Shown: positions 21,119-34,057 of the stretch, piece by piece | Layout: every line of letters begins with the position of its first letter | Position numbering within the stretch: the stretch's first letter is position 1 | Source of the DNA: Suillus spraguei | Taxonomy: Eukaryota > Basidiomycota > Agaricomycetes > Boletales > Suillaceae | DNA length: 64,000 bases | NCBI GenBank assembly: GCA_016800925.1 | Contig: JABCPU010000300.1 | Span: 1 to 64,000 of the forward strand | Reading direction: 5' to 3' | The notes under the pieces: generated by a model | Told to the model about the DNA's origin: nothing | Seen by the model: only the letters and a program-made list of their open reading frames with translations | Databases searched by the model: none | Made by a program: the position numbers and the translations under genes

Positions 21119-22774
21119 TCAGACTGTAGGTGACATATTCGACATGGGAATATATATGGGGGCATCAAAATCGTGCACGGGATGGTCGATACGCCAGAGA
21201 TGGAGGTGCATCCGCGTGGCGAGGATAGCAAGGATAAAGACCTCGAAACTGTATATGTATGTTGGAGGGTATTGTCAGTAGGAATCCACGATAGCAAATG
21301 AAATGCATACTCTTCGAGGAAGGCGTGGTATGGGGACTGGGAGTGTGAGATATCAATTACTCGATCATATTGAAGAGGATCGGCAAGTTTACGAACATTT
21401 GGAAATATTATTGGTACAATGAAGTTCAAGGCCGAGAAAACTATTTGAACAATAATTATCACCGATGAGCACGGAAACATAAATGAGCCTTGACTCACGC
21501 AGGCCGCATGCGTAGTAGAATATATTATGCTTCACCAAGGCAGTATAGAGAGCGCTTCTGGTCGTCCGCCAGTTCTGGATCGTACGTATGAGTGTGAGAG
21601 AGACCAGTCCTGGGGAGAGCGTCAGTCAGCGCACGTTTATGGTTTATGTCGGTTCCTGGCAACACGCACCCAGTTGAAACACAAACAAGAGAATAAACGG
21701 CAAGTACAATTCGACACTGCTTGAGGTCCGGTAGCAGCCTGGGATGCCTGGGATGCCTGGGATTGCGCTAGTCGAAACTGTAAGAGCGGAGTGAATATAT
21801 ACGAATACCAGTTGAGAAAGCCAAGAGCACAGACAATAATGAGAAGTGGCAATAGCACTAAACCAAATGCCGATGAATGATACCATGACGGCCTGACTGA
21901 GTCAGCGATTAAGAGCTTGGGTGTAGTAAGGATACGAGACTCACACAAAGGATCGACAGCATGGCATAGAGTACGAGTCTATTGTTGCTCCAGAGCACAT
22001 ATGTTCTGAGAACAAAAAAACCTCAATAAATTGGATCAGGAGTGCGTTTGTGTCACGAGGAAGGAGAAATACATTCAGAGCAAGCGAGTGATATCACTGC
22101 AAAACCTATGAATGCGAAGAGCAACGCTCGGTAAGAACGTGCATGTACCATGTACCATACACGTACCTGTGTAAATACTGATGAACACTCTGCATGCCTG
22201 GCCAGTGAATGTCAGCACTAATGGAAGTCTGCTGCACGTTCAAATACCTCGATGTTCTCATTCGGGGTCAAGGTCACTGAGGCACAACATATCAATTCAG
22301 TATCGGGAGGACGTGTGCTGGAAATGAACGTACGACATGTGTCCGAGACGATGAGGAGAAAGGGTACATATCGTGCAAGGATATAGAGGTATTTCACCAT
22401 GGTCCAGCGCGACCGAAGCAGGTATGTCCACTTCGAACAACATATTTTCAATATCTAAAACGAGGCATGCCACGGAACAAGCACATTACTTACCTCATAG
22501 TGAAGTGAACAAATATAATCATAGGTCTGGATTAACAGGTTTGACGATGGACAGGAATAGACTGGGGACAGGCGTACCCAGAATGTAATCAGTGACGCTA
22601 AGTCGTCACGTTAGAGTCAGAAAGAAGATATTCTGAAGGCAGCGCGCACCGCATATGTACTAGTGGCCACCAATGGTATATCAGTTATGATCTTGCCATC
22701 ATATAAAGAAAGCAACAAACCCCTAAGTACTGGAGAATCTTGGTCGCTGCGATGTCATTAGCTGAATACTCCAT
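21119..22774 (-). CDS. DUF6533-family multi-pass membrane protein, copy A
   Basis: DUF6533 proteins are multi-exon seven-helix-like membrane proteins abundant in agaricomycetes; their function is unknown. The start is MEYSANDIAATKILQYL at 22774. The core exon reads WTYLLRSRWTMVKYLYILARY, the family hallmark, just after a YDYICSLHYE exon ending in a GTAAGT donor near 22490. Later exons give FAVISLACSE, TYVLWSNNRLVLYAM, IPGCYRTSSSVELYLPFI with a hydrophobic helix, GLVSLTLIRTIQNWRTTRSA, ALVKHNIFYYACGL and FSALNFIVPIIFPNV. The last exon (FEVFILAILATRMHLHLWR) ends at TGA 21119-21121. About nine introns are implied; I have not fixed every boundary, and two very short exons near 22600-22660 are uncertain. 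Confidence 0.75.
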
Positions 22775-23770
22775 CTACATTCGTTCGAAAGGTAACCTGG
22801 AAAGATGTATTTTGCGCCCACGGCGTGCTCTTCGTTATCTCTTATAAATGACTCGGAGCCAGCCAACGTGGGGACGAAGCACTGCTGTGGTCAGAGACCG
22901 CAAACGCTAAGCAGACCTACTATATATGGTTAGGTCGAAGAACTTTTGGACTCGCTTATGCCAACTTAGCTCCACTTTCAGACCTCCGAGTACAACAAAT
23001 TGCACAGGCTCCCACCAAAAAAGAACTTGATCATAGATCAACAGACCAAGGGAAAACATCACCGCAAGGCGGAGAAGGTTATCAGAAAAGGTGGAGGTGC
23101 TCGGATAATATAAGACAACCGTGGACGAAAACGTGGACGTAGAAAGATACGTACAACGGATGTTTCCCGATAAGCTGCATAGCTTCGCTGCCCCTTCACT
23201 GTCGGAGGTACCTCCTATTAGAGCGCATCGGAGCCTCCGGAGTCCGAGGACATCGGTGATACTGCGTACACTGGTGAAACTGTTTCCCTAGTCACAATCT
23301 AAGAAAATCATTCACCAGTGCAGTCTCATCACAATATTTGCGGACAGTGATGGTTGTCGTATTGAAGGTGCTTATTGATGAGAGAACAATGCGAGAACGT
23401 TCGGGGAAGTTGGACATTGTCAGAAATACGTGCTATCAATGTATGCACACCCCACTGGTGTATAAACCGTTGATTTCGCGTGAAAAATCAACGATATCTA
23501 CAATACAGCTTGACTGTTGTATACAGGGAGGTTTAAGAAGACTTGGAAAGTCGGAGTTCGCCGAATATGTGACACTGGGCGTGAGTAAATACGTAACAAC
23601 CACTTCAGCTCCGCGATAAGCTATTAACAGGACTGGACAGTACTATGCGCATCGTAGCATGGGTCGTGATAAAAATCATTAAATAGAGAAGAGGTACGCT
23701 TATAATAAGTTAAAGACTTAGTTTAAGTCCCACTCCACAAATGACACCAGATAAGCCGCGCGACAAGACG
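22775..23770. other. spacer between the two DUF6533 copies
   Basis: No gene is recognised. One 93-codon plus-strand ORF (23338-23619) has no motif. The spacer probably carries the promoter of copy A and the 3' UTR of copy B. Confidence 0.4.
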
Positions 23771-25144
23771 TTATACCGTACTGTCTGCAAGTGACATGTC
23801 CGACAAAGGTATGCACGGGACGATATTAGAGCCATCCACGTGCCGGTCCATACGCCAGAGTTGGAGGTGCATACGCGTAGCGAGGATTGAAATGATAAAG
23901 GTCTGAAAACTGTATATGCACGTTTGGGCTGTCAGTAGAAATTCGCAACAGAAGTTGGAGGTACATACAGTTCGGGGAGGAAGTAGGATATGGACTTCGT
24001 GTGCAACATCAATAACGCCATCATGATCATGTCGAAGGGTTTTTTTTACGCACATCAGAATGCAGTACTGGCGCGAGGACGTTTACGACCGAGAGAACTC
24101 TCAAAAAGTTAATCATCACCGACAAGCACGAAAACAAACTCTGACTCACACAGACCGCATGCATAGTAGAATATGTTATGCTTCACTAGTATTGCGTACA
24201 GAGGGCCCTTGTCTGACCGCCAATTCTGTATAATGCGTATGAACGTAAGGGAGAACAGTCCTGGGGAGAGCGTCAGTCAGTCCATGTCTGATCCTAGTCC
24301 CCGACTATGTACCCAGTTGAAACACAAGAAAGAGAATAAATGGCATGAAGTATCGGATACTGCGCAAGCCCCAGGAGCAGCCTGTAATGCCTGGGATGAC
24401 GCTAGTGGTGACTGTGAAAGTGGGGTCAATATTAGTGAGGGAAGGTAAGAGCACGAACTATGTGATGTGGCAATAATGGTATACCACGTGCCCATGGATG
24501 ATACGATGATAGCCTAAATAATTCATCAACTATGAGATTGGGTGTGTTGAGGACATAGGACGCACAAAAAGGGTGGACACTGCAGCTACGAGTATGATTC
24601 TGTTGCTGTTCCAGAGCGCGCACGTTCTGAGCACAAAAAAGCCTAGATGAATCAGACGAGAAGTACGAGTGTCTTGGAAAAACATACATTCAGAGGAAGC
24701 AAGTGATATAAATCTGAAAGCTGAGAGAGTAAAGAATAACACTCAACAAGGAGAATGTCAGTGCAGCATATACCGTGAACGTACATGAGCAAATTTTGCT
24801 CAATATCAGGCATTGCTGGTGAAGTCATGTAGTAAGCACCATTCATCAATGGACAAGTATGTTGCACGTTCACATACACCGCGGCTGTCGTTCCTTGTGA
24901 AGGGATAAAGAAGTTTAACAACAGAAAGAAATATATCTGGATGCAGCTACCCAGAATGTTGTCATCAATGCTGAGCTGTCAAGTTAGAACAAGGCAGACC
25001 CAGATCAGACATTACACACCGCATATGTACTGGTGGCCACGCATGATAAATCTGCTGTCACGTTGATGTCATGTCAAGAAAGTGACGCACCGCCAAGGGC
25101 TGCAGACTTGTGGCCACTGCGATATCGTTTGACGAATATTCCAT
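23771..25144 (-). pseudogene. DUF6533-family gene, copy B, lacking the core exons
   Basis: This tandem paralogue of 21119-22774 has a matching start exon (MEYSSNDIAVATSLQPLA at 25144), matching middle exons (RFISLASSE; TCALWNSNRIILVAAVSTLFV; GLFSLTFIRIIQNWRSDKG; ILVKHNIFYYACGL) and a matching last exon (FQTFIISILATRMHLQLWR) ending at 23771. Between the small exon ending ACATTCTGG (about 24953) and the segment equivalent to TPNENIEVFER of copy A, the YDYICSLHYE and RSRWTMVKYLYILARY exons are missing: about 230 bp of copy A has no counterpart. Without its defining domain, copy B is probably a pseudogene, although most other splice sites are kept. Confidence 0.7.
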
Positions 25145-26267
25145 CTGTGAGACTGATAGTGAGTTCGAAGGGAAATAGGGACTAAGATGGCGCAGATCAA
25201 AGACGCGGGAAGTGGTAACACGAAATTGAACGATGTCGAGCGAAGAGGACAGGAATGGGGAGTATAGGACAAGTATACATACAGATATGAGTAGCTCAAG
25301 GAGCAAAGGAGGAACGTTCCAGGTAGAGTTGATGCAGTGAGCTAACAAGGTACATTATAAGGGGTGCAAACGTCCGAGAGGCCTATCGAGTAGAAAGAAA
25401 ATTCAGAATGTATCCGATGACGTCGGATAACGCGTGTGGTACTTGCGTAAAGGATATGCGATCCTTGAGAGAAAAACAATTAGCTTTTGTGTACACAATC
25501 CTTTCATCTTCAAGTTAGCTGGGACTATATTGCTGGGATGTCGTGATGGGTCGTTTAACTGGTTGACTTACAGTTGACGTGGTCACAATCTGGGCTGGGC
25601 GCAACTCAATCAAAGTGCCAGAAACGTTCTGTGATAACGTAGCGTCTATTCAGATCAAAGCGCCAGTCCTGGATATCTACATATATAGTCAGCTCCGAGT
25701 CTACGACATCAACTTTGAATAGTACGCACAAGTAAAACTGCTAGTCCGGAAAGCCTGAGTAATGATGAGTCGCCTTTCCCGGAAGGATACTCTCAAACGA
25801 TGAGCACATCCTTCAAGATTTATATAATTGCTTTGAGGCATAATGAGAAATATCTCTGGATTGTCAACTACGTGGTGTCAGGCCTTCAGGAATGTACAAA
25901 CATGCCCGATGAGCGACACACCATGTAGTGGCACTACAAACAAAGCCCGACCAAAGTCAAAATTGGCTCAGAACACCCGATTTGTACTTGTGCTCACAAG
26001 ACTGAATTCAAGGCTATGCTATCCGTAGCAATCACAATAAATGTAATTAGAGTTGCCAAGCTCAAGATTGACAGATGAAGAATCCGTATCTGCCCGTCTG
26101 CTGAAGTTTTGACCGTCGTGCTCGTCCTAGTCCTTGTCGCCGTCGTCGGTATCGTGCACGTTCAATGCACTTGCCCACGCGTTCATATCCGAATAATACA
26201 TAGCCTCCCTGGATTCTGGAATACCCTAGGCGCTCGCACACAGCAAGCTTTCTTTACCCATACCACC
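25145..26267. other. intergenic between divergent genes
   Basis: It holds the divergent promoters of the minus-strand DUF6533 copy B and the plus-strand IML2-like gene. Only short unsupported ORFs are present. No repeat or RNA gene is recognised. Confidence 0.5.
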
Positions 26268-29200
26268 ATGTCCAACTCACCCCCACCCGTAATCAGTCCC
26301 TACAACCCTATAAGCGCCCTCGACGACGTCCCATGTATTCACTGGGCCCTCCACGAGTTCCTTCAATCCCGAATGCACGAAAGCGAGCGATTCTGTGAGA
26401 AAAGCGATCCAGAAAGGTACGCGCCTCTGCCTTGAGTTATTCCTCCCCCAAGAGAAACTGAGATTCGGGCGCTGCAGACAGAGACTGTACTTTGCGACTG
26501 GGTTTGGTCTTATACAGTGCGTGAAGGGTCTCATGTCTTTTGAGGACAAGGTTCGTGTGTGCTGCTGCGGCTACATAGTACTGATGTGCTAATTTGTAAT
26601 AGGATCTTTTGGCTGCTATTAACCATACCAAGCATGGCATCGCTGTCGCTTCTGCACACCGTAGACGTCCTGGCAGCTTCGCAGGCCGTCTTGCAGGGTA
26701 CATCGTTCCCTCGCTCAGTACTGGCGGTACAGAATGGATTGCAGGCATGACGCCTGTCGAGCGTCACGCTGAACTCGTCTATGCGGAGAGTCTCTATCAA
26801 AAGGTACGTCGACTGGCAAGACCACGTGTTTTGGGTGGCGAACGCGTTTTGTGGAGTCGGCTGATGCTGCAACAGAGTCTTCTCGGGATAGTCTATTCAG
26901 GCGATTGGTTGGCGTTTATCCGGGAGGTGTACGTGCTCCGTTCTTTATCCCTTTTCTCGCTAATACGTAAGTACGACCAACGCCCAGGCTCAACATGCGC
27001 ACCACCATCTCTATATACCGCCAACTGGGCAAATGGATCGAGACAGTCGACGCAGCATACGCTACTGCCCACCCCGAACTACTAGCTGCTGTCTCAGCAC
27101 CTAATCCTACACTGGAAACGGGACCAGATATCGAAGAAACGCCGCCACAATCAAGTACTACGAGCTTCGCGAGCGCCAACTCATACTCCGTCTCATCTTC
27201 CCCCGAACCCATATCTGCACAGGACCTCCCCTCACCATCCAACGGAACGCCATCCCCCACACGCCCATACCTCCCCTCCCCAGCCATAGACCCCCATTTC
27301 CGCTCTGGCGTTTACCTAGGTCTCGGTATGTCCCATCTCGTGCTCAGTATGATGCCCGGGAAAATCCTCGCGCTGGTGGAGTTGTTTGGGTATAAGGGTG
27401 ATAGAAAGTTTGGGTTGGAGTTATTGGAGCGGGCTGGGGGATGGGGTGCGAATGGGAGAGTAGTTGAAATGGGTGAGTGATTCCGGTCCATGGTCGTGTT
27501 TGGGTGTTACGAGTTGAGAGCAAGAAGTGTTGATATGCTCGCGTACAGAAGCAGAAGGCCTCCGACGTGCAATCTGCGATATGACGCTGCTCATCTTCCA
27601 CCTCGTCCTCTCGACGTTTACGTTTGAGAGCGTCGATGTGCGCAAGGCTGCGAGAGTGCTGGAGTGGAATTTGAAGAGGTATCCGAATGGTGCGTTTGTG
27701 GTTTGTGTTGTTGGGGATGTGTTCTTATGAGTGGTTGTGTTCTCTCTTCCTGCCCTGCCCTTTTCATGCTCCAACCCTTGTTCAACCCCCAAACAGGCGT
27801 CTTTTTCCTCTTCGGTGCAGGTCGACTCGCCCTCGTCCGTTCCCAACCCTCAAAAGCCCTCGCCTACTACGCACGTGCTGCGCAAGCTCAATCACAGTAT
27901 AGGAATTTACACCATATTTCATGGTGGGAGAGTGCCGTTGCTTGTTTAGGGCTTTGGAGGTTCGTGTTTTCTGTATTTGTGGAGTTTGGTGCAGGGTGGT
28001 GTGGTACGGGGTGATGGGTGTATGTGTGATATTGATGCTGGTTTCTGTAGAGTCGCGGAAAGTAGATCATGGTGGGGAAAACTTGGAGGCGAGGCTTCGG
28101 TGAGTTTCTCTGTCCCTTGCGTTCGTTCGCTTACGATTATGTCCCATCCCACGATATCATCATCTCGGTGCACTTAGTGGTCCAAAGCGACATATACATA
28201 TAGCGAGGCAGCATGTCTAGCTACGTTAGGCGAGCACACAGAGGCGAAGAAGCTCATGGAGCGCGTCCAGGGGCTGAGGCAGAAAATCGCAGGGAAGAGC
28301 ATTCCTATCGAGGTACGTCCTTTCTTGGATGCTTCCTCCCTTTCGTCTTACCCACCCCAAAATCCATCTCCACCTCACCAAATGCTAACAAACGTACAGA
28401 AATTCGTCGCCCGCAAAGCCCGTAAATACCTCGCGCAATCTGACAGACTTTTCCTGCCAGCCTTAGAGCTAGCCTATGTATTCCATGCGATTGCGCATGC
28501 GCCCAGGGAGGTTATTGTGAGGGAGATGATTCCTGCTCTTGGAGGCGCATTGGCGGAACTGGGGTTGGGGCTTTCGACTGGGAGTGAGGAATTGGGTTCA
28601 TCTGGGTCTGGAAGGAGTGAGGGCGGTGTGGAGGCAAATGGGGATAAGAAGGGCAAGGACAGGAAGCTAGACTCACGGAGTGGATATTGGGATGATGTCT
28701 GTCTTGCGCGTTTCTTGGAGGGCGTCTGTTGGCGATTTGTTGCGTACCCGGTGCGTTTGGCTTATCTTGTTATCGCTTTTCCGTTTGGATTAGCGTGTTC
28801 GTGCCCTTAACTTCCTTCGTGCTCTGGGAGGGCGTTGATCCTCGCTGACACACGGCCCTCTTGTGCAGGACCCGGACGCTGAACTCGAGCCTGATGAAAA
28901 GATCCCTTTCTCACCAGAGGACGCGCGCACATACTCGGAGCGCGCGTTCCGTGCTGTGTTTGAGCACGGACCTGACATCGAGTTGGACCATTATGTTGTA
29001 TATTACGCACGTGAGTCGGATTTGTTCTGTCATTCGTTGAGAGATTGCTGACTTTTTTTTCTCGCAGATTTCGAGTACGGGCGACTGCGAGCGCGATCAG
29101 GCGACAAGGATGGTGCGAGGACGCAGTTTGATCTTGTGATGTCGGGGAAGCCGCTCGAGGTGAACGCTGCGGGACGAAAGGTACGTTGACATAGACGCAT

Positions 29201-29368
29201 ACGTTTTGTCGTTTCGCTGATGTATGTATTCTTTTCAGGGTAAATATAGTCTAGAGGTACGAGAGACGAGGACAGACGAAACTACCAACTAACATATGAT
29301 TGCAGAATGCACTTCACATGAGGACACATGCAGCGTTAGAAGCGTTAGACCAGAACCGACTATTGTGA
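26268..29368 (+). CDS. IML2/TTC39-family protein (14 exons, 711 aa)
   Basis: The IML2/TTC39 family (DUF3808) comprises TPR-like alpha-helical proteins; yeast Iml2 acts in inclusion-body clearance with lipid droplets. My exons are 26268-26416, 26478-26550, 26603-26803, 26876-26928, 26988-27472, 27549-27689, 27797-27959, 28051-28099, 28178-28312, 28400-28750, 28869-29010, 29068-29180, 29239-29256 and 29306-29368. They sum to 2,136 nt, exactly 712 codons, with every GT-AG junction in phase. Family-like segments include TPVERHAELVYAESLYQK, LLGIVYSGDWLAFIRE, LNMRTTISIYRQLGKW, FRSGVYLGLGMSHLVLSMMP, VFFLFGAGRLAL and the C-terminal ENALHMRTHAALEALDQ. Exon 13 is an 18-nt microexon. A variable acidic/Ser-rich insert lies in exon 10. 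The gene looks intact. Confidence 0.9.
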
Positions 29369-30150
29369 TACCCGTTGATACCAACGGTGGACTCGGATTG
29401 AAATTATATCTATTCGTATATCTATTGAAAGGTGCTGTATTTCCATGCGTAGTTGTTTTATATGGGAGATACCTGCATACCTAGTTACATATCATTTGCA
29501 TTTGTTGTACGTTCATGTCTGGATATAATACTAGCTTGTTATGTCATCCTCGGTAAACATGCAGCTTCTAACGCGTACGTACATGCGCGTCAAGAGTAGA
29601 AACTGACAGAGAAAAGTATTAAAAAGTGCGTTTTTGCCTTGGAGGTGTCTATTCCTGAACTGAGAGGTGATTAATGAATGCTAGTCTCCGATTGGTAGTA
29701 GGTATTTTAAATTAGAAACCGCTTGTATTCTGCGACAAAGCAGCATCGGATCATGACTTCCTATCTTCTCTCAGGTTCGAACGTTTTGCCGGCAGGGGTA
29801 GAAAGTTTTCTAAATTTAGCTAGACGGTTGAAGTTGAGTCGCGCTCTCAACTAAGTAGTACTACCATCGGATCCTTGGCTCTTGGCTATGATGGCAGGTA
29901 CTACACTACTAATAGCAACGAACTCTCTGGTTACACAGCTAAATGATGATCAAGCTGCGGACTCTTACTAAAGAGTAAATCTTGATCCTCTAGCTTATCC
30001 GAAGCACCCTCGGTCACATCTATTTCATTACCGATGCTGCCGGTGGCCATGTAACTGCGGCACGCTTCACGGGTTACTAGAAAGGCTACTCTTACCTGCG
30101 TATCCTCCGTTTTCAGCACCCTCCCACTCCACGCGTTTTCCTCTCTCAAC
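29369..30150. other. intergenic between IML2-like and RTA1-like genes
   Basis: This contains the 3' UTR of the IML2-like gene and the promoter of the next gene. Only one short minus ORF (29931-30179), which overlaps the RTA1-like start, is open; it is not supported. Confidence 0.5.
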
Positions 30151-31599
30151 ATGGCTCTTACCTCTGTGTCTACATTCACTCACCGTCAGTGCCATATCTT
30201 TTTTTCCGTCACGTATTTCAACAACTGTCTTATCAACAGCACCGAATGATGTTGGCCCGTACAGCTATGTCCCTACAGAGTGGATTTGCATCCTTGTAAG
30301 TTATCTTGCTCAGATGTCTTACATCTATTTTATTTTATTCCCTTAGTTCCTAGTGCTGTACAGCATTTCAACCAGTATGTTTTTTTTTTTATCACCGACG
30401 GTGCACGATCATGACTTGACATTTCCAGTCCTCCACCTGGGCCAGGCACTCAAGTTTAGACTATGGTGGATGATTCCAACAGCAACTCTTGCCGGTATCC
30501 TCGAAATAATCGGTTGGAGTGCCAGGTTGTGGTCGAGTCAAAACCCCAGGCTTCTGACTCCCTTTGAGATGCAGTCAGTCTTCATCCTGAACTAATAATT
30601 CACCTGTCCGCTCAACATTTTCCACTGCAGGCTTGTCGGTACCGTCGTAGCACCAACTCCGCTTGTCGCTGCCAACTTTATCATCCTTGGCAGGATAATC
30701 AATCAAGTCGGACCCCAGTACTGCCGTCTTACCCCAAAAATATGTTAGTGTTGCTCTCATACTGCTTGCGTTCAGTTACTCATCTAGTGCAGACACCATC
30801 ATTTTTTGTTGCTTTGTTAGTATCATGCGTTCAAGTCGTGCTCATACCTCATGCTTTCCAACTCTTAGGATGTTGCTTGCTTGATCGTACAGGCTCTTGG
30901 TGGCGCAACTGCCGCCCGCGCTGTCAGCCAGGGGACAGACGCTGCCACGGTATGTACATCATCCTTTATTTCGTGCAACATTCACTTTATTGCGATAGGG
31001 CGCGAACATCATGCTAGGCGGAATTGCTGCCCAGCTATGTACGTGACCAACCTCTCCAGTCTCGTTCACATTCCTTACCTTTGCTCTCTAGTCGCCATAG
31101 TGGTCTACGTCACTTTGGCGTCCGAGTATTTCTTGCGTCTCAAATTCAACGCGCCCTTCCGTCAGGTCGATGAGTCCCACCTATCGGAAAAAGGCCAAGG
31201 TGCCGTAAGTAAGAACTTGCGGATCCTGATTTATGCCATGTCATTCTGCACGCTCTGCATCTTCATTCGGTTAGCGCCCAATACCCTTTTTTTAAACACT
31301 CATCGATATCATTAATAATTCATCTCTAGTTCCGTTTACCGTACTGTAGAACTCGCCGGTGGGTGGTTCGGACCGGTGATCACGACTCAGCGCTACTTTG
31401 GTACGTTATCGTCTGTGGAATTCCTTCGTTTCTAATAATGACCTGTCCGATAGATTGGCTCGATGGTGGGATGGTCACTCTTGCTATCTACACTCTCAAT
31501 TTCTTCCACCCGGGTATCTGGCTGAACAAGAGTGTCTCAACCGTTCGTGATGATGAAGAGCAAGTAGCCCACGAAGAAGAAGAGGAAGCCGCGATTTAG
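30151..31599 (+). CDS. RTA1-like membrane protein (11 exons, 304 aa)
   Basis: RTA1/RTM1-like proteins are fungal seven-helix membrane proteins linked to lipid translocation and drug resistance. Exons: 30151-30184, 30240-30295, 30347-30374, 30429-30573, 30631-30743, 30793-30815, 30869-30949, 30999-31038, 31092-31269, 31330-31400 and 31454-31599; the sum is 915 nt, exactly 305 codons, all in phase. Family-like segments include YSYVPTEWICILFLVLYS, LHLGQALKFRLWWMIPTA, GILEIIGWSARLWSSQNP, APTPLVAANFIILGRII, CLIVQALGGATAAR, LRILIYAMSFCTLCIFIRS, RTVELAGGWFGP and LNFFHPGIWL. Several helices are hydrophobic by eye. The tail is acidic (EEEEEAAI). Two exons are tiny (28 and 23 nt). The gene looks intact. 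Confidence 0.9.
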
Positions 31600-33770
31600 G
31601 ATACATGCACGCATCGATTCTGCTCATCGTTTATTTACGAACTCGTCAGCTCTTTCAGACGTTCCTTACTTGGTTCGAGATATATTAGTGATATGTTTTT
31701 AGTGATGACCGTTTGCATGACTTTATACCCATTAGTTGAAGTTCGAGCGTCTGATTGTATGTGGCGAGATGAACATTGCCCCCTGTTGGCAGTCATTTTT
31801 CTATTCTTGACTATTTTCACAGCTACCGTCACTCAAATACTGAAAACAGGCCAGGTGCAGATCCACATTTCATCAATTTATCATGCTCTGCAACGCCGTC
31901 AAGAATATTGTCGACTCGTCGAGTTGCACAGAAAAGCTGTGCGTGTGATGAAAGTCATCGAACTCTTGGTGACGAGTTGTCACTTTCTCGTGATCTCTAG
32001 GCTTAATTCGAGATCTGTGTTCGTGTGATCTCCGGTCCGGGGACGGTCTTTCCTACACCTCTCCCATCCCATGATCACTCCTCAGGTGCTGACACTATCC
32101 CCATCCTCTGAACTCATACTGATATGATGTGCCTTTTACGAACCCGCCTGACACCGTGACTGTACGACAGTCATATGCTCAGGATGTGTGCTGGGAATAG
32201 ACGCACGGGACGGGTTACGATGATAAGGATAAGGACAATATTATCATGCTCTTCACCTCGATCCAGCGCGACCAAAACAGATCGGCTTGGTTCGATGATG
32301 GATCATTTTCACTGGCGGTTGACGTGGTCACAGGTTATGGCGCGCCACGTGATAAATTCAGAGTTGGCGTCAGAAATATGATATTAACGTTCAGTGATCT
32401 CTGAGAACATAGCCGTGAGCTTTACTCTATTCGGACGTGAGACGCACCCTAGCATGTAAGTGTACATAATCAGATTTGATCATCACTCGTGTGGTCATTG
32501 TTTTGATCCTTGAGTTTAGCCTGCTCATAAAAGGCTTGAGCTTGGGGTTTGGAACTCTTGAAACGCATTTTGGAGGTACACCGGTTCGGTACGTTTCCAC
32601 AAGGCTCAATCCTCTTTTAATCAACCCAGACCGCATTCTTCTTCGAGTGAGCCCACTGAAATAGTACGTGCATGGTAATGATGTCTGAAGGAGTCAACGT
32701 GTTCTCGTCCATTTTATCCCAGCTGTGCTGAGTGACCGCGAGAGCGAGAGCCCATTGTTCATATTTGTTTATGCAAACATCGTAGTCTCTCAGAAGATCA
32801 AGGATATGAGTGAAAGTTTGTGGACCAGTTTACCCCGCTAAGATGTCGTCGTGGCATAGCAAGCGAAGGGTTCCCACGTTAATGGAGGCGACACTGCTAA
32901 AAACCCCAAACTTGAACACAATGGCAACGGGTTTGGACTCGAACATCTTTCATCGACACGAACGGTTCACCACCGTCGCTTCCAACTCATGGATACATCT
33001 GAAAGGCACTGTTTCCCCCATCAACTTTGCGTTCCATCGAAACCGTTTGTCGTGGACGGCGAATCGAAGACGGGTTCGCTTCGCAACCCGCGTATGCAGC
33101 CACGTTTAATGGTCGTGAAGGCTTGATACTTCATAACATGGACCGTGTTCGACATTCAAATAGGCTCCTTTACTTACGGTCAACTGTACGCAGCTCTGTC
33201 GGGAGTGAAAACACACTGTCTATTTGCAGAGGCGAGCAAAAGACAGCTGGCCCGATGGCGCCAATATCGAGCAACACAAGCACACACCTTCGGTTGACTT
33301 TTACTTTTTTCAAGAAAAAAGTGAAAAGAGCCGACCGAAGGGGTGTCTTTGTATTGCTAGAGTCTAATCATACAGAAACCCAATCAATGAATAAGACTTC
33401 CAGAGCCTGTTTAAGAAGCGTAGTACGTACGACCTTCAGATCCATATGCTTTGCCAGTCTGTAAAATGATCCTTCGTATGTTTGGCAATTCCACTTTAGT
33501 TTTTTAAAAAAAATCCATTTTTATGTCCTATGGAGAGATATACTCCAAGGATATTATGAGCTAGTCTAGGGGACCCCTGTGTCCCGGTCGCATCTCTGAG
33601 TTCGCGAATGCATTGACGTGAGGCGTACCCCCATCAATCCGCCGTTCCTGCCGGCCATTTGAGACGCGCAGCTCTTTGAAGATGAGATGACTTTGGTATA
33701 TTCTGACGGTGGGTATGTACTGTTGATTGTGGAGACACAGCATCAGGGTCCTAATACCAACCCAGGTGCT
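31600..33770. other. long intergenic stretch, one hairpin, no gene recognised
   Basis: Several ORFs of 60-145 codons on the plus strand (31693-32028, 32810-33109, 33027-33464) have no motif and overlap in different frames. I see no terminal repeats. The only structured element is the inverted repeat at 33283-33346. Confidence 0.4.
33283..33346. repeat. imperfect inverted repeat (long hairpin)
   Basis: The left arm starts ACACCTTCGGTTGAC and runs into ACTTTTTT; the right arm starts AAAAAAGTGAAAAG and ends CCGAAGGGGTGT. The arms are about 28-30 nt with a few mismatches, separated by only 4 nt (CAAG). This could be a transcription-termination or processed-RNA hairpin, or a miniature inverted-repeat remnant. 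No target duplication was evident. Confidence 0.6.
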
Positions 33771-33884
33771 ACAGTGAACCCGCATAGTGTACTCGTACTG
33801 TGAAATATCTACTTATATCTGCGGCAAAAGTATGCTGCCGACGCCGTGTAATATCGCACCATCATTCCCGAAGGTTCCTGACAA
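33771..33884. repeat. dispersed repeat, copy 1 (CpG-containing)
   Basis: This is similar over its length to 44968-45094 (shared words GCATAGTGTACT, TACTGT, ATGCTGC, TTCCTGA). The second copy has TpG or CpA where this copy has CpG at several sites, and an extra 12-nt stretch. The repeat type is unknown. Confidence 0.55.
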
Positions 33885-34057
33885 GTGTTGAGCTCGTACC
33901 TCGACCCTTGATATTCCAACATGTAGACTATGTAGTTGGCTGATGGGCCTGCGTCCAGCTGACTTAGACAAAAGGGGAGGCCTGTACGTTCCCGTGTAAA
34001 CGAGTGGGTGGTGGGTGGTGGTACATAGGATTGTGGGATTATGGGATTATGTCCACA

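Noticed and set aside
26437..26872. Minus-strand ORFs over the IML2-like gene's first exons
   Set aside because: They span exons and introns of a gene whose plus-strand model sums exactly in phase.
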